Part shown: positions 51,145-63,195 of the stretch, piece by piece
How positions within the stretch are numbered: position 1 is the first letter of the stretch
Layout of the letters: each line of letters starts with the position of its first letter
Assembly (NCBI RefSeq): GCF_018283455.1
Contig: NZ_JAAMTH010000001.1
Coordinates: forward strand, 1,469,501-1,533,500
Source of the DNA: Planococcus sp. MSAK28401
GTDB lineage: Bacteria > Bacillota > Bacilli > Bacillales_A > Planococcaceae
Length of the DNA stretch: 64,000 nt
Direction: 5' to 3'
Made by a program: the position numbers and the translations under genes
The notes under the pieces: generated by a model
What the model was told of the DNA's origin: nothing
The model's database searches: none
Seen by the model: the letters and a program-made list of their open reading frames with translations, nothing else

Positions 51145-52278
51145 ATGAAACAAATTTATTTGGATCATGCGGCGACGTCGCCGATGCATCCGCAAGCAGC
51201 TTCGGTATTCGCTCAAGCCTTAAGTGAGCATTACGGCAATCCATCGAGCATCCATCAAACGGGCCGCGATGCAAGGCGTATTTTGGACGATGCACGGCGC
51301 ACGCTCGCCATTAGCATTCACGCAGACGATAACGAAATTATCTTTACATCCGGCGGAACAGAGGCGGATAATTTGGCGATCTTCGGAACAGCCAGCGCCA
51401 AAGAAGGCCGCCACATTATCACCACACTAGCGGAACATCATGCGGTCCTTCATGCTTGCGAAGAGTTAGCGAAACAGGACTATGATGTGACGTATTTGCC
51501 GGTAGACGAAAAGGGCCGCGTCAAGCCAGAAGACGTGAAACAAGCGCTCCGGGATGATACGATTCTCGTGACGGTCATGCTCGCCAATAATGAAATCGGC
51601 ACAATCCAGCCGATTGCTGAAATCGGGGAGCTCTTGAAAGGGACGAATGTCACTTTCCATACCGACGCAGTCCAGGCTTACGGCTTGCTGTCGATCGATG
51701 TGGACGAGTTGAACGTCGACTTGCTTTCGGTCTCTGCCCATAAAGTGAACGGCCCGAAAGGCATCGGTTTTTTATACCAACGAAAAAACACGGCGCTCAA
51801 ACCTTTGATGTACGGCGGCGAACAGGAACGGAAACGCCGCGCCGGAACGGAAAACGTGCCGGCCATTCAAGCGTTCGCAAGCGCAGTGAAAATCGCGCAG
51901 GAAACGATGGAAGATAAACGTCAAGCTTTCAATGGATTCAAGGAGATTTTCCGTGCCGAATTCAATGAAAATGGCATCGACTTTAAAGAGAATGGCATCG
52001 ATCAATTGCCACATATTTTCAATGTGTCCTTGAATGGCATCGATATTGAATCGTTTTTAGTCAATTTGGATCTATCCGGCATTTCTGCATCGAGCGGTTC
52101 GGCATGCACGGCCGGTTCGATCGACCCGTCACACGTCCTCGTGGCGATGTACGGGCAAAATGCAGCAGAACTGCGCAATTCGATCCGTTTCAGTTTCGGC
52201 ATCGGCCTGACCGCCGCGGACATTACACAAGCAGCCGAAAAAACGGCTCAAATCACGAAGCGCCTGGCGCAAAAATAG
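51145..52278 (+). CDS. iscS: Cysteine desulfurase (YrvO/IscS-like)
   Basis: This 377-residue class V PLP enzyme mobilises sulfur from cysteine. PLP Lys is K200 in SAHKVNGPKG; the catalytic Cys is C321 in SSGSACTAG. The gene lies directly before mnmA, so its main client is probably MnmA for tRNA 2-thiouridine, as shown for B. subtilis YrvO. Confidence 0.95.
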   Translation: MKQIYLDHAATSPMHPQAASVFAQALSEHYGNPSSIHQTGRDARRILDDARRTLAISIHADDNEIIFTSGGTEADNLAIFGTASAKEGRHIITTLAEHHAVLHACEELAKQDYDVTYLPVDEKGRVKPEDVKQALRDDTILVTVMLANNEIGTIQPIAEIGELLKGTNVTFHTDAVQAYGLLSIDVDELNVDLLSVSAHKVNGPKGIGFLYQRKNTALKPLMYGGEQERKRRAGTENVPAIQAFASAVKIAQETMEDKRQAFNGFKEIFRAEFNENGIDFKENGIDQLPHIFNVSLNGIDIESFLVNLDLSGISASSGSACTAGSIDPSHVLVAMYGQNAAELRNSIRFSFGIGLTAADITQAAEKTAQITKRLAQK

Positions 52279-52287
52279 AAAAGGTGA

Positions 52288-53412
<1,125 letters not shown>

Positions 53413-53426
53413 TGGGGGAATCGGCG

Positions 53427-54086
53427 ATGAATTATAACGAAATGGGCATCAAAGCCTTGCAAGAAGGCAGGGCTGAAGACGCGATCCAGGCGTTTACGAA
53501 TGCCATTGAGGAACAGCCAGAAGACGCGCTCGGCTATATCAACTTCGGGCATGTATTGGCGTCAATGAACGAAACCGAGCGCGCCGAGCGCTTTTTCCAG
53601 AAAGCCTTGACACTCGATGAAACGTCCGCGACCGCTTACTACGGGTTGGCAAATCTCTATTACAACGCGGATCGCTATGAAGAAGCGTTAAAATTATACG
53701 AAAAAGCGATTCAAAACGGCATCGAAGGATCGGACGCCCATTATATGGTCGGAAAATGCTTCGAACGCATCGACCAGCCGAAACTCGCTTTGCCTTATTT
53801 GCAGCGCGCTGTCGAATTGGATCCGAACGACCTGCAAGCGCGGCTCAGCTACGGCATCGCGCTGGCTTCGATGGAACTATTCGACTTGGCCGAAGAACAA
53901 TTTGTTTATGCGCTTGAAATCGATGTGGATAACTCAGATGTCCATTACAACTTGGGCGTTTTGTATGCCGTATCGAGCGACCGTACGGAAGATGCCATGT
54001 ACCATTTGCAACGTGCGTACACATTGGATGACAAAAATGAAATGGCGCGCTATGCCTACGATATGATCAACGAACGCTTGAATTGA
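53427..54086 (+). CDS. TPR-repeat protein (YrrB-like)
   Basis: This 219-residue cytoplasmic protein consists of about six tetratricopeptide repeats, for example ALGYINFGHVLASMNETERA and AYYGLANLYYNADRYEEALKLYEKAI-like units. TPRs mediate protein contacts; no catalytic motif is seen. It is the counterpart of B. subtilis YrrB between mnmA and recD2. The ATG at 53427 with GGGGGAA upstream was chosen over longer in-frame codons that lie within mnmA. Confidence 0.9.
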   Translation: MNYNEMGIKALQEGRAEDAIQAFTNAIEEQPEDALGYINFGHVLASMNETERAERFFQKALTLDETSATAYYGLANLYYNADRYEEALKLYEKAIQNGIEGSDAHYMVGKCFERIDQPKLALPYLQRAVELDPNDLQARLSYGIALASMELFDLAEEQFVYALEIDVDNSDVHYNLGVLYAVSSDRTEDAMYHLQRAYTLDDKNEMARYAYDMINERLN

Positions 54087-54112
54087 ACAAATGAAAGAGA
54101 GGAGACGGCTGC

Positions 54113-56551
54113 ATGTCCGGACAGATCGATTTATTCCAAAAAGAAAGTGAATTTGTGCTGGGGCGTCCGGTCGTCTCGATTTTTCACAATCCCCAAAACC
54201 TCTTCTCCATCATCAAAGTAAAAATCCAGCAAACCAACACCCCGTACACCGAAAAGGAAATTATCGTCTCCGGTTATTTCCCGAAGCTATCGCTTGAAGA
54301 GCAGTACAAATTCACCGGCAGCGTCAAGAACCACCCGAAATACGGCGTGCAGTTCCAGGCGGAAACCTTTAAGAAAGAAGTGCCGGAAACGGAACAAGGC
54401 GTCGTGCATTACCTATCGAGCGATTTGTTTAACGGCATCGGGCGTAAAACCGCCGAGACGATCGTCAAGAAACTCGGCAGCGATGCCATCAAGAAAATCC
54501 TGGAAGACCCCGATGCGCTCGATGGCGTTCCACGCCTGTCGGACGAGAAAAAAGACACGATCCGCTCGACATTGCAGATGAACTTAGGCCTTGAACGCGT
54601 CATGATCCAATTAAACGATTGGGGATTTGGCCCACAAATCGGCATGAGGATTTACCAGGCTTACCGTGAGGAAACAATTGATATCCTGACGAAAAACCCG
54701 TTCCAGCTCATCGAGGAAATCGAAGGCATCGGGTTTCACCGGGCGGACGAGCTCGGTTCGAAACTCGGCATCACCGGCAGCCATCCCGACCGCATCAAAG
54801 CAGCGATCCTGCATGTATTGAATCAGGCGTCGTTGTCAGAAGGGCATGTCTTTGTCGACGCAAAGAATTTGATTCCCCTCGTCAAACAAATGCTCGAAGC
54901 GAGCCAACGGGAAGATATCCCAGTCGACTCGATTTCCAAGGCAGCGATTGAATTGAACGAGGAAGGCAAAGTGGCGGGGGAAGAAACCCGCCTTTATTTG
55001 CCGTCACTCTATTATTCGGAAGTCGGCATCGCGACGAAGCTCGAGACATTAATTGCCGAGCAGGAGACGCGCGATGGCTTCCCGTCATCCGAAATCCGCA
55101 AAGCGCTCGGTGAAGCCGAAGAGCGGCTCGGCGTGAATTATGCCGAGACGCAAATCGACGCCATTGAGAAAAGCTTGAATTCGAGCGTCATGATCCTTAC
55201 CGGAGGACCCGGAACCGGCAAGACGACAGTCGTCCGCGGATTGGTCGAAGTATATGCAGAACTCCACGGCCTGTCGCTCGACCCGAAAGACTACGCCAAG
55301 AAAAAAGAACCGTTCCCGATTATTTTGGCAGCTCCCACAGGGCGTGCGGCAAAACGTTTGAGTGAATCGACCGATTTGCCGGCGATGACGATTCACCGTT
55401 TGCTCGGCTTTAACGGGCAAGAGCGGGAAGAGGAAACGGAAAAAGACATCGAAGGCAAGTTGATCATCATCGATGAAATGTCGATGGTCGACACGTGGCT
55501 TGCCCATCAATTATTAAAAGCGATCCCTGTCGACGCGCAGCTGATCTTTGTTGGCGACCAGGATCAATTGCCGCCGGTCGGCCCCGGCCAAGTACTTCGG
55601 GACATGCTGGCATCCGGCCGCATTCCGACGGTCGAGCTGACGGAAATCTACCGCCAAAGCTCAGGTTCGTCGATCATCGAACTGGCCCACCAAATGAAAG
55701 CCGGAAAACTGCCGGACAATATCGAAGCGAAGACGTCCGACCGATCGTTCATCCGAGCGGGTGCAGACCAAATTCCACTGGTCGTCGAAAAAGTGGTTAA
55801 GAGCGCATTGTCAAAAGGCCATACGATCAAAGACATCCAAGTGCTTGCACCAATGTATAAGGGGCCAGCCGGAATCGATGCGCTCAACCAGATGATCCAG
55901 CAAATGGTCAACCCGAACGATGACGGGTCCCGCAAAGAGCTGGTGTTCGGCGACATCACGTACCGCATCAATGACAAAGTGCTGCAGCTGGTCAATCAGC
56001 CTGAGAGCAATGTCTTCAACGGCGATATGGGGGAAGTGGTCGCTATCATGAAAGCGAAAGAGACGGTGGAAAAGCAGGACCTGCTTGTCGTGTCGTTCGA
56101 TGGCATCGAAGTGACCTACCAGCGCAGCGATTTGAACCAGTTGACGCTCGCCTATTGCTGTTCGATCCATAAAGCGCAAGGCTCGGAATTCCCGACGGTC
56201 ATTATGCCGGTTGTCCGCGGCTATATGAAAATGCTGCGGCGCAACCTGCTCTACACAGGCATCACGAGAAGCCGGGATTTCCTCATCCTGTGCGGCGACC
56301 CGGGCGTGTTCCGATATGGCGTCGAGCGCACAGACGATTCGAGCCGCCTGACGACCTTGGCAGACCGGCTGGGCATAGCGGCTGTTCCGGATGAAGGCGC
56401 GGCCTCGGATGCACTAGAAGCATCGACCGAAAAGGCGGAGCCAGAAGCGGAAGCTGCGGGACCGAAAAGCCTAACGCAGCAAAATGCCCACCGTATCCAT
56501 CCGATGATCGGCATGGAAGGCATCACGCCGCGCGACTTCCAAGAAGCGTGA
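54113..56551 (+). CDS. recD2: RecD2-type DNA helicase
   Basis: This 812-residue SF1B 5'-3' helicase (YrrC) has an extended N-terminal domain with HhH-like motifs (LFNGIGRKTAETI, IEGIGFHRADELG), Walker A GGPGTGKTT near residue 364, motif II IIDEMSMVD, the QLPPVGPGQVLRD stretch and the C-terminal YCCSIHKAQGSEFPTV motif. It acts alone, without RecBC, in replication fork and mismatch-related repair. AGAGGAG precedes the ATG. Confidence 0.95.
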   Translation: MSGQIDLFQKESEFVLGRPVVSIFHNPQNLFSIIKVKIQQTNTPYTEKEIIVSGYFPKLSLEEQYKFTGSVKNHPKYGVQFQAETFKKEVPETEQGVVHYLSSDLFNGIGRKTAETIVKKLGSDAIKKILEDPDALDGVPRLSDEKKDTIRSTLQMNLGLERVMIQLNDWGFGPQIGMRIYQAYREETIDILTKNPFQLIEEIEGIGFHRADELGSKLGITGSHPDRIKAAILHVLNQASLSEGHVFVDAKNLIPLVKQMLEASQREDIPVDSISKAAIELNEEGKVAGEETRLYLPSLYYSEVGIATKLETLIAEQETRDGFPSSEIRKALGEAEERLGVNYAETQIDAIEKSLNSSVMILTGGPGTGKTTVVRGLVEVYAELHGLSLDPKDYAKKKEPFPIILAAPTGRAAKRLSESTDLPAMTIHRLLGFNGQEREEETEKDIEGKLIIIDEMSMVDTWLAHQLLKAIPVDAQLIFVGDQDQLPPVGPGQVLRDMLASGRIPTVELTEIYRQSSGSSIIELAHQMKAGKLPDNIEAKTSDRSFIRAGADQIPLVVEKVVKSALSKGHTIKDIQVLAPMYKGPAGIDALNQMIQQMVNPNDDGSRKELVFGDITYRINDKVLQLVNQPESNVFNGDMGEVVAIMKAKETVEKQDLLVVSFDGIEVTYQRSDLNQLTLAYCCSIHKAQGSEFPTVIMPVVRGYMKMLRRNLLYTGITRSRDFLILCGDPGVFRYGVERTDDSSRLTTLADRLGIAAVPDEGAASDALEASTEKAEPEAEAAGPKSLTQQNAHRIHPMIGMEGITPRDFQEA

Positions 56552-56557
56552 GCGTGC

Positions 56558-56586
56558 TTGACAAGGCCCGCGTGGTTTTCTATAAT
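56558..56586 (+). promoter_or_regulatory. Consensus promoter of the alaS T-box transcript
   Basis: TTGACA (56558-56563), 17 bp, TATAAT (56581-56586): a perfect sigma-A promoter, 7 bp after the recD2 stop. Confidence 0.9.
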
Positions 56587-56609
56587 TCAATTTATAACAG
56601 ATAGACAAC

Positions 56610-56836
56610 ACCTAGACGGAGACAGTAGATAGATTCCGGCTGCTTAGAAAAAGGCTCCCCTTGGCTGAAAGGGCCTTCTGCCGCATCTGTTGAACGCTAC
56701 TCCCGAGTGCAGCTAATCACTGCCGTCCCGCCGCGTTAAGGCGCTTGAGAGACACAGGATATTTTTCCTGTGTAACCAGGGTGGTACCGCGAATCGAGCC
56801 TTCGTCCCTTTTTATTAGGGGGATGAAGGCTTTTTA
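56610..56836 (+). promoter_or_regulatory. T-box riboswitch upstream of alaS
   Basis: The T-box AGGGTGGTACCGCG occupies 56778-56791. The specifier loop shows GAACGCTAC, giving the Ala codon GCT at 56696-56698. The terminator at about 56795-56836 pairs GAGCCTTCGTCCC with the GGGATGAAGGC side, followed by T residues. This links alaS expression to uncharged tRNA-Ala. Confidence 0.93.
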
Positions 56837-56858
56837 TTATGCAGAAGGAGGAATTTTG

Positions 56859-59483
56859 ATGAAGAATTTGAAAGCTGAAGAAATCAGAAAGCTTTATCTC
56901 GACTTTTTTAAAGAAAAAAACCACGACGTGGAACCAAGTGCGCCGCTTGTGCCATTTGAAGATCCGTCTTTATTGTGGATCAACAGCGGAGTCGCGACCT
57001 TGAAGAAATATTTTGACGGGCGCGTCATCCCGGAAAATCCGCGCATCGTCAACGCGCAAAAATCGATCCGTACGAACGACATCGAGAACGTCGGCAAAAC
57101 GGCTCGCCACCATACATTCTTCGAAATGCTCGGCAACTTCTCAATCGGTGAATACTTCAAGAAAGAAGCGATCCATTGGGCGTGGGAATTCCTGACGGAC
57201 GACAAATGGATCGGATTTGATGCCGATAAGTTGTCGGTGACGATCCACCCGGAAGATGAGGAAGCTTATGCTATCTGGCTCAACGAAGTCGGCGTGCCGG
57301 CTGAACGCATCATCCGCCTGGAAGGAAACTTCTGGGATATCGGGGAAGGCCCGAGCGGACCGAACTCTGAGATCTTCTATGACCGCGGCGAAAGCTACGG
57401 CAACGACCCACAAGACCCTGAATTATATCCGGGCGGCGAGAATGAACGCTACCTGGAAATCTGGAACTTGGTGTTCTCCCAGTTCAACCATAACCCGGAC
57501 CATACGTACACGCCGCTGCCGAAACAAAACATCGACACGGGAATGGGCTTGGAACGCATGGCTTCAGTTGTGCAAGACGTGCCAACCAACTACGATACGG
57601 ATTTGTTCGTACCGATCATCGAGAAGACGGCGGAAATTTCCGGCAAATCCTACGGCGAGAGCCAGGAACAGGACATGGCATTTAAAGTCATCGCCGACCA
57701 TGTGCGCACAGTCGCATTTGCCATTGGAGACGGCGCTTTGCCATCAAATGAAGGCCGCGGCTATGTGCTGCGCCGGCTATTGCGCCGCGCCGTCCGCTAT
57801 TCGAAGAAACTCGGGATCGAAAAACCGTTTATGTACCAGCTTGTGCCGGTTGTCGGCGACATCATGCAGAGCTTCTACCCAGAAGTCAAAGACAAGGAAG
57901 ATTTTATTGTCCGCGTCATGAAACTTGAAGAAGAACGCTTCCTGGAAACTTTGCATGACGGCTTGGAAATCCTGTCAACGGTTGCCGAAAAGCAAAAACA
58001 AGCCGGCCATAGCGAAATTCCTGGCGAAGATGTGTTCCGTTTGTATGATACCTACGGATTCCCAGTGGAGTTGACGGAAGAATATGCAGAAGATGTAGAA
58101 ATGACCGTCGATCATGCAGGATTTGAGCGTGCAATGAACGAACAGCGTGAACGTGCAAGAAACGCGCGCCAAAACGTCAATTCCATGCAGACGCAATCCG
58201 AAGTGCTCGGCAATATTAAAGAAGAAAGCGAATTTATCGGCTACTCGCACACAGTCGCGGATGCTGAAATCGTCGCTATCGTCAAAGACGGGGAATTGGT
58301 CGACAGCGCACAAGAAGGCGAAGAAGTGCAGCTCGTGCTGGACCGCACGCCGTTCTATGCGGAAAGTGGCGGACAAATCGCCGATAAAGGAACCTTGTCA
58401 AATGACTTGGTGACTGCTTCAGTCCTCGATGTGAAAAAAGCGCCGAACGGCCAGAACTTGCATAATGTGCGGGTTGATTCCGGCGAATTGACGAAAACGG
58501 CCGTTAAAGCGAAAGTTGATGCATCCGAGCGCCGTCATACAATTAAGAACCATACGGCGACTCACCTCTTGCACCAGGCATTGAAAGACGTACTCGGCAC
58601 GCACGTTAACCAGGCAGGATCATATGTCGGCCCGGACCGGCTGCGTTTTGACTTCTCCCACTTTGGCCAAGTGACAAAAGAAGAACTGGCGACGATCGAG
58701 CAGGCAGTCAATGAAAAGATCTGGGAAGGCATCGAAGTCGAATCTGGCTACCATAATCTGCAGGAAGCAAAAGACATGGGCGCCATGGCCTTGTTCGGCG
58801 AAAAATACGGAGATGTCGTCCGCGTCGTCGCCATCAGTGATTATTCGCTTGAATTATGCGGCGGTATCCACGTAGCGAACACTTTTGAAATCGGCGTTTT
58901 CAAAATCGTTTCAGAAGGCGGCATCGGTGCCGGCGTCCGCCGCATTGAAGCTCTGACTGGAAAAGGCGCTTATGTGAATATGAAACAAAGCGAGAAGACT
59001 TTGGATGAAGCAGCGTCCCTCTTGAAAGCCAATCCGCGCGACCTCGTGCAAAAAGTCGAAACAACGCAAGCTGATATCAAATCCTTGCAGCGCGAAAATG
59101 AATCGCTGTTGCAGAAAATTGCCAATGCACAGTCCGGTGAATTGCTGGAGTCGGCGAGAAAAGTCGGAGATGTGACAGTATTGTCCGCAAAAGTTCAAGC
59201 AAAAGACAATAATCAGCTGCGCCAGATGGTCGATGACTTGAAAGCGAAATTCGAGCAGGCGGTCATCGTCCTCGGCGCGAGCGACGGCGACAAAGTCATG
59301 CTCGCAGCGGGCGTATCGAAAAACATTGCCGGCAAGGATTATCACGCAGGCAATATCGTCAAAGCAGTCGCTGAACAATGTGGCGGCAAGGGCGGCGGGC
59401 GTCCGGACATGGCGATGGCCGGAGCGAAAAATCCGGAGCAATTGGATGCAGCGCTCGAATCGGTCTACACTTTAGTCAAATAG
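56859..59483 (+). CDS. alaS: Alanyl-tRNA synthetase
   Basis: This 874-residue class II enzyme has an aminoacylation domain (about 1-450), an editing domain with [11 protein letters not shown] and CGGIHVANT zinc ligands (about 560-710), and a C-terminal C-Ala domain ending in [14 protein letters not shown]. The ATG at 56859 follows AAGGAGG. Longer in-frame codons to 56745 overlap the T-box terminator and are not real. Confidence 0.97.
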   Translation: MKNLKAEEIRKLYLDFFKEKNHDVEPSAPLVPFEDPSLLWINSGVATLKKYFDGRVIPENPRIVNAQKSIRTNDIENVGKTARHHTFFEMLGNFSIGEYFKKEAIHWAWEFLTDDKWIGFDADKLSVTIHPEDEEAYAIWLNEVGVPAERIIRLEGNFWDIGEGPSGPNSEIFYDRGESYGNDPQDPELYPGGENERYLEIWNLVFSQFNHNPDHTYTPLPKQNIDTGMGLERMASVVQDVPTNYDTDLFVPIIEKTAEISGKSYGESQEQDMAFKVIADHVRTVAFAIGDGALPSNEGRGYVLRRLLRRAVRYSKKLGIEKPFMYQLVPVVGDIMQSFYPEVKDKEDFIVRVMKLEEERFLETLHDGLEILSTVAEKQKQAGHSEIPGEDVFRLYDTYGFPVELTEEYAEDVEMTVDHAGFERAMNEQRERARNARQNVNSMQTQSEVLGNIKEESEFIGYSHTVADAEIVAIVKDGELVDSAQEGEEVQLVLDRTPFYAESGGQIADKGTLSNDLVTASVLDVKKAPNGQNLHNVRVDSGELTKTAVKAKVDASERRHTIKNHTATHLLHQALKDVLGTHVNQAGSYVGPDRLRFDFSHFGQVTKEELATIEQAVNEKIWEGIEVESGYHNLQEAKDMGAMALFGEKYGDVVRVVAISDYSLELCGGIHVANTFEIGVFKIVSEGGIGAGVRRIEALTGKGAYVNMKQSEKTLDEAASLLKANPRDLVQKVETTQADIKSLQRENESLLQKIANAQSGELLESARKVGDVTVLSAKVQAKDNNQLRQMVDDLKAKFEQAVIVLGASDGDKVMLAAGVSKNIAGKDYHAGNIVKAVAEQCGGKGGGRPDMAMAGAKNPEQLDAALESVYTLVK

Positions 59484-59570
59484 GTTTAACAAATCTGCGC
59501 TTTCAGTTATAATGGGATTCAGCAAGAGGAACGAATTGCCAATACACATTCCGAAAGTGAGGTGCTTGTC

Positions 59571-59837
59571 GTGAGCTCATTTGATCGCACGATGAAATTC
59601 GATTCATCCGATGAATCGATGGAGCAGGACGTAAAGCAGGTTATGCTGCAAGTCCATGCTGCTCTAGAGGAAAAAGGCTACAACCCGATCAATCAGATCG
59701 TCGGGTATCTACTTTCAGGTGATCCGGCTTATATCCCTCGCCACCAGGATGCCCGGAACATGATCCGGAAACTGGAGCGGGATGAAATTTTGGAAGAACT
59801 GGTAAAGTTCTACATCAAAAAGAATAACGAGGAATAA
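59571..59837 (+). CDS. ireB: IreB family regulatory phosphoprotein
   Basis: This 88-residue protein (UPF0297/YrzL) matches the IreB family, substrates of the IreK Ser/Thr kinase in enterococci that affect cephalosporin resistance. The [20 protein letters not shown] motif is diagnostic. The GTG at 59571 follows GTGAGGTG; a GTG at 59562 lies in that site. It is followed 2 bp later by ruvX and then yrzB, the conserved trio. Confidence 0.95.
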   Translation: MSSFDRTMKFDSSDESMEQDVKQVMLQVHAALEEKGYNPINQIVGYLLSGDPAYIPRHQDARNMIRKLERDEILEELVKFYIKKNNEE

Positions 59838-59839
59838 TT

Positions 59840-60256
59840 ATGCGAACAATGGGATTGGATGTCGGCTCCAAAACGATCGGAGTGGCGATCAGCGATGCAC
59901 TGGGCTGGACGGCACAAGGCATCGAAACCGTCAAAATCGACGAGGCGAACGGCCAATTTGGGCTTGAGCGCCTTGGCGAATTGATCAAGGAATACAAAGT
60001 AACGGAAGCGGTCGTGGGCTATCCGAAGAACATGAACAACTCAATCGGGCCACGGGCGGAAGCTTCCGAAAAGTTTGCAGCATTGCTAAAAGAAGGATAT
60101 GATATACCGGTAGTGCTTTGGGATGAAAGGCTGACGACGATGGCAGCAGAGAAAATGCTGATTTCTGCCGATGTCAGCCGGAAAAACCGCAAAAAAGTGA
60201 TCGACAAGATGGCCGCAGTGATGATTTTGCAAGGCTATCTTGATTCAAAAAAATGA
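59840..60256 (+). CDS. ruvX: Holliday junction resolvase-like protein RuvX (YqgF)
   Basis: This 138-residue RNase H-fold protein starts [17 protein letters not shown], with the catalytic Asp in that strand and further acidic residues in WDERLTT and near the C-terminus. It is called a putative pre-16S rRNA nuclease or resolvase; the first role is better supported in other species. It overlaps nothing but is separated from ireB by only 2 bp. Confidence 0.95.
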   Translation: MRTMGLDVGSKTIGVAISDALGWTAQGIETVKIDEANGQFGLERLGELIKEYKVTEAVVGYPKNMNNSIGPRAEASEKFAALLKEGYDIPVVLWDERLTTMAAEKMLISADVSRKNRKKVIDKMAAVMILQGYLDSKK

Positions 60257-60269
60257 TGAGGTGACACGA

Positions 60270-60578
60270 ATGGAACATGGTCAAGAGCATATTACAGTAG
60301 TGGACGAGCACGGAAACGAACAATTATTCGAAGTGCTGTTCACATTTGAATCGGAAGATTTCGGAAAATCATACGTCTTGTATTTCCCGGTTGGCGCAGA
60401 TGAAGACGAAGAAGGCGAGATTGAAATCCACGCATCTTCATTCACTGAAAACCTGGATTCTGAAGAGAACGTTTCCGGCGGCGAACTTCGCCCGGTCGAA
60501 ACGGAAGAGGAATGGGACATGATCGAAGAAATGCTCAATACTTTCCTTGAGCAAGAAGAAGAAAACGAAGAGCAATAA
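60270..60578 (+). CDS. yrzB: DUF1292 protein YrzB
   Basis: This 102-residue highly acidic protein (UPF0473 family) has the [20 protein letters not shown] core and an Asp/Glu-rich second half. Its function is unknown, but it always accompanies ireB and ruvX. The ATG at 60270 follows GAGGTGA. Confidence 0.92.
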   Translation: MEHGQEHITVVDEHGNEQLFEVLFTFESEDFGKSYVLYFPVGADEDEEGEIEIHASSFTENLDSEENVSGGELRPVETEEEWDMIEEMLNTFLEQEEENEEQ

Positions 60579-60582
60579 CCAT

Positions 60583-60621
60583 AAGGGGGACGGAATTGAA
60601 CCTTGATTCCGTCCCTTTCGT
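60583..60621 (+). terminator. Probable terminator after yrzB
   Basis: AAGGGGGACGGAAT pairs with ATTCCGTCCCTT; the T tract is short, so it may act only partly. Confidence 0.6.
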
Positions 60622-60670
60622 TTGAATCGCCTTCTGTTTGGGAGAGACGAATAGCTGAGGGGGAACACCC

Positions 60671-61795
60671 GTGGAGAAGCAGTCAAAAAAAGATGTCATG
60701 TTCGACAGGATGAAGGAAAAGAAAAAAGAAGTGAGAGTCGTGCGGCGCATCGTGCTGATCGTAGCGCTCGTGCTTCTTGTGGTCGTCGGGGTTGCAGGCT
60801 GGCAAGCTTATAGTTATGTCACGAATGCACTCGAGCCTGTCGATCCGAATTCCGAGGAAGTCATCGATATCGAAGTGCCGATCGGTTCTAACTTGGACAG
60901 CATTGCCGCCTTGCTTGAAGACAATGGCGTCATTAAGGATGCCAGAATCTACAAGTATTACGTCAAGTTCCAAAATGAATCGGAATTTCAGGCAGGCAGC
61001 TATGGCTTGACTCAATCGATGACATTGGACGAAATTACGGAAAGCTTGAAAACCGGAAAAGTTTACCATGAACCGTTATATACGATCAATGTACCGGAAG
61101 GGCTGACCTTGGAAGAAATTGCCGAGCGCGTGATTGCGGAAAATACGGAATACACCGCTGAGCAGTTTATGGAACAAGTGCAAGATGAAGCGTATATCGA
61201 TGAATTGATGGTCAAATACCCTGATTTGCTAACAGATGAGATCAAAGGGGAGAACGTTAAATTCGCGCTAGAAGGCTATCTATTCCCTGCCACTTATCCG
61301 ATTTATGAGGAAAATCCTTCACTTACCGTGTTGATTGAGCAGATGCTTGATGCCACGAAAGCGAATATTGAACCGTACCAAAGCGTCTTGCAGGAAGAAG
61401 AAAAATCGCCTCATTGGCTATTGACTTTCGCTTCGCTATTAGAGGAAGAAGCGACTGCGAAATCAGACCGCCAAACCATTGCAAGCGTGTTCTACAACCG
61501 CATGGATCAAGACATGCCGCTGCAGACAGACCCGACCGTCATTTATGCGATGGGCGAGCATAAGGACCGCTTGTTCAACTCGGATTACGAGTTCGAAGAT
61601 CCTTACAGCACCTATACGAATAAAGGCTTGCCGCCAGGGCCGATCGCTGCTGCCGGCGCATCATCCATCGAAGCGGTGCTTGACCCGAACCAAACGGATT
61701 ATCTGTACTTCCTGGCTGACTCAGAAGGCAAAAACTACTTCTCGACCAGCTACGAACAGCATCTTGAATACCGCGATGAACATATCGGAAATTGA
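60671..61795 (+). CDS. mltG: Endolytic murein transglycosylase MltG
   Basis: This 374-residue membrane-anchored enzyme cleaves nascent glycan strands. A helix at about 25-50 anchors it, then a LysM-like region follows, and the YceG catalytic domain holds the acidic catalytic residues in ASLLEEEA (E258-E260) and the MPLQTDPTVIYAMG motif. The start is GTG with GGGGGAA upstream. In streptococci MltG links to PBP1a and MreCD. Confidence 0.96.
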   Translation: MEKQSKKDVMFDRMKEKKKEVRVVRRIVLIVALVLLVVVGVAGWQAYSYVTNALEPVDPNSEEVIDIEVPIGSNLDSIAALLEDNGVIKDARIYKYYVKFQNESEFQAGSYGLTQSMTLDEITESLKTGKVYHEPLYTINVPEGLTLEEIAERVIAENTEYTAEQFMEQVQDEAYIDELMVKYPDLLTDEIKGENVKFALEGYLFPATYPIYEENPSLTVLIEQMLDATKANIEPYQSVLQEEEKSPHWLLTFASLLEEEATAKSDRQTIASVFYNRMDQDMPLQTDPTVIYAMGEHKDRLFNSDYEFEDPYSTYTNKGLPPGPIAAAGASSIEAVLDPNQTDYLYFLADSEGKNYFSTSYEQHLEYRDEHIGN

Positions 61796-61798
61796 TCT

Positions 61799-61838
61799 AA
61801 GAAGGAAGGGAGCGTCCGTTTCCCTTCTTCTTTTCTGT
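61799..61838 (+). terminator. Terminator after mltG
   Basis: AAGAAGGAAGGG pairs with CCCTTCTTCTT, leaving one bulged base, followed by T residues. Confidence 0.65.
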
Positions 61839-61879
61839 TCAAATGAAGGACTAGAGCGTGAAAGGAGCGGACATCCGCA

Positions 61880-62485
61880 ATGCCTGATTCATCAATAGAA
61901 GCATTATTCGAAACGATGCGCTCCTATGCGGCAGAGAATCATGTGCCGATCATGGAAGAGCAGGGCATCGGGGAGCTGCTGGAATTATTGCAGCGCCAAA
62001 AGCCGCTGCGCTTGCTTGAACTGGGAACAGCCATCGGCTATTCGGCACTCCGGATGGCCGATGCCTTGCCTGAGGTCAGCATCGACACGATTGAACGGGA
62101 TGAAGAACGTTACAGCAAAGCGCTTGGATTCATCCGGGGATCGGGGATGGAAGAGCGTGTACGTGCTATCTGTGCCGATGCGCTCGAACTGGACCTTGCT
62201 GAGTTGACACCGTTTTACGATGCCATGTTCATCGATGCAGCCAAAGGGCAATATGAGCGTTTCTTCAATAAATATGAAAGTTTATTGTCTTCAGGCGGCA
62301 TCATTTATTGTGATAATATGTCAATGCACGGCATGGCAGAACAGCCGATCAAAGAAGTGCCGCGACGCAAGCGCACAATGATCCGCAATATCCGCTCGTT
62401 CCGTGAAACCATGGACGGGCATCCCGGTTTCGACTGTGAGCTTTTGCCAGTCGGTGACGGGCTTCTCGTCTGCAGAAAAAAATGA
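61880..62485 (+). CDS. SAM-dependent O-methyltransferase (YrrM family)
   Basis: This 201-residue class I methyltransferase resembles catechol/caffeoyl-CoA O-methyltransferases. SAM motif I is LLELGTAIGYSALRMA, motif II contains IDTIERDEERY, and DAMFIDAAKGQYE supplies the metal-binding Asp. YrrM/TrmR of B. subtilis methylates 5-hydroxyuridine 34 in tRNA, a role inferred here by position before udk and by size. The U32 peptidase pair yrrN-yrrO that follows in B. subtilis is absent. Confidence 0.9.
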   Translation: MPDSSIEALFETMRSYAAENHVPIMEEQGIGELLELLQRQKPLRLLELGTAIGYSALRMADALPEVSIDTIERDEERYSKALGFIRGSGMEERVRAICADALELDLAELTPFYDAMFIDAAKGQYERFFNKYESLLSSGGIIYCDNMSMHGMAEQPIKEVPRRKRTMIRNIRSFRETMDGHPGFDCELLPVGDGLLVCRKK

Positions 62486-62512
62486 AAATCGATACACAAG
62501 GAGTTAACGTAT

Positions 62513-63136
62513 ATGTCTAAAAACAGACCGGTCGTCATCGGCATCGCTGGCGGTTCAGGATCAGGCAAGACCAGTGTCACCAATTCCATTTACGAAGTGT
62601 TCAAAGAGCATTCCGTAGTGGTCATCGAGCAGGATTACTATTATAAAGACCAAAGCCACCTTGAGTTTGAAGAGCGCCTTGAGACTAACTATGACCATCC
62701 GCTCGCTTTCGATACCGATCTATTGATCAAGCATGTCAACGAATTGCTCGAACGGCGTGCGATCGAAAAGCCGATCTATAATTACGCCTTGCATACCCGT
62801 GCCGAAGAAAGCATAGTGATCGACCCGAAAGACGTCATCATCCTTGAAGGCATTCTAGTCTTGGAAGACGAACGCCTGCGCGAATTGATGGACATCAAGC
62901 TATTTGTCGACACTGATGCGGATCTTCGCATCATCCGCCGCTTGATGCGTGACATCAATGAGCGTGGCCGCACAATCGACTCGGTCATTGAGCAATATTT
63001 GACAGTCGTCCGTCCGATGCATAATCAATTCATTGAACCAACGAAGCGCTATGCAGACGTCATCATACCGGAAGGCGGCCAAAACGAAGTCGCAATTGAT
63101 CTAATGGTTACAAAAATTAAAACAATTCTTGAATAG
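62513..63136 (+). CDS. udk: Uridine kinase
   Basis: This 207-residue enzyme phosphorylates uridine and cytidine in pyrimidine salvage. The P-loop is [10 protein letters not shown], with [20 protein letters not shown] and [13 protein letters not shown] motifs typical of the family. AAGGAG precedes the ATG. Confidence 0.97.
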   Translation: MSKNRPVVIGIAGGSGSGKTSVTNSIYEVFKEHSVVVIEQDYYYKDQSHLEFEERLETNYDHPLAFDTDLLIKHVNELLERRAIEKPIYNYALHTRAEESIVIDPKDVIILEGILVLEDERLRELMDIKLFVDTDADLRIIRRLMRDINERGRTIDSVIEQYLTVVRPMHNQFIEPTKRYADVIIPEGGQNEVAIDLMVTKIKTILE

Positions 63137-63166
63137 ATTGGTAATTTATAATAGAATGATACGAGA

Positions 63167-63195
63167 CTGACGGGTGTTAGCGCATCCATAGTCAG
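63167..63195 (+). other. Hairpin in the greA leader
   Basis: CTGACGGGTG (63167-63176) pairs with CATCC...GTCAG (63183-63195) with a small bulge, between an AT-rich promoter-like stretch and the greA start. There is no T run, so it is not a normal terminator. Confidence 0.4.
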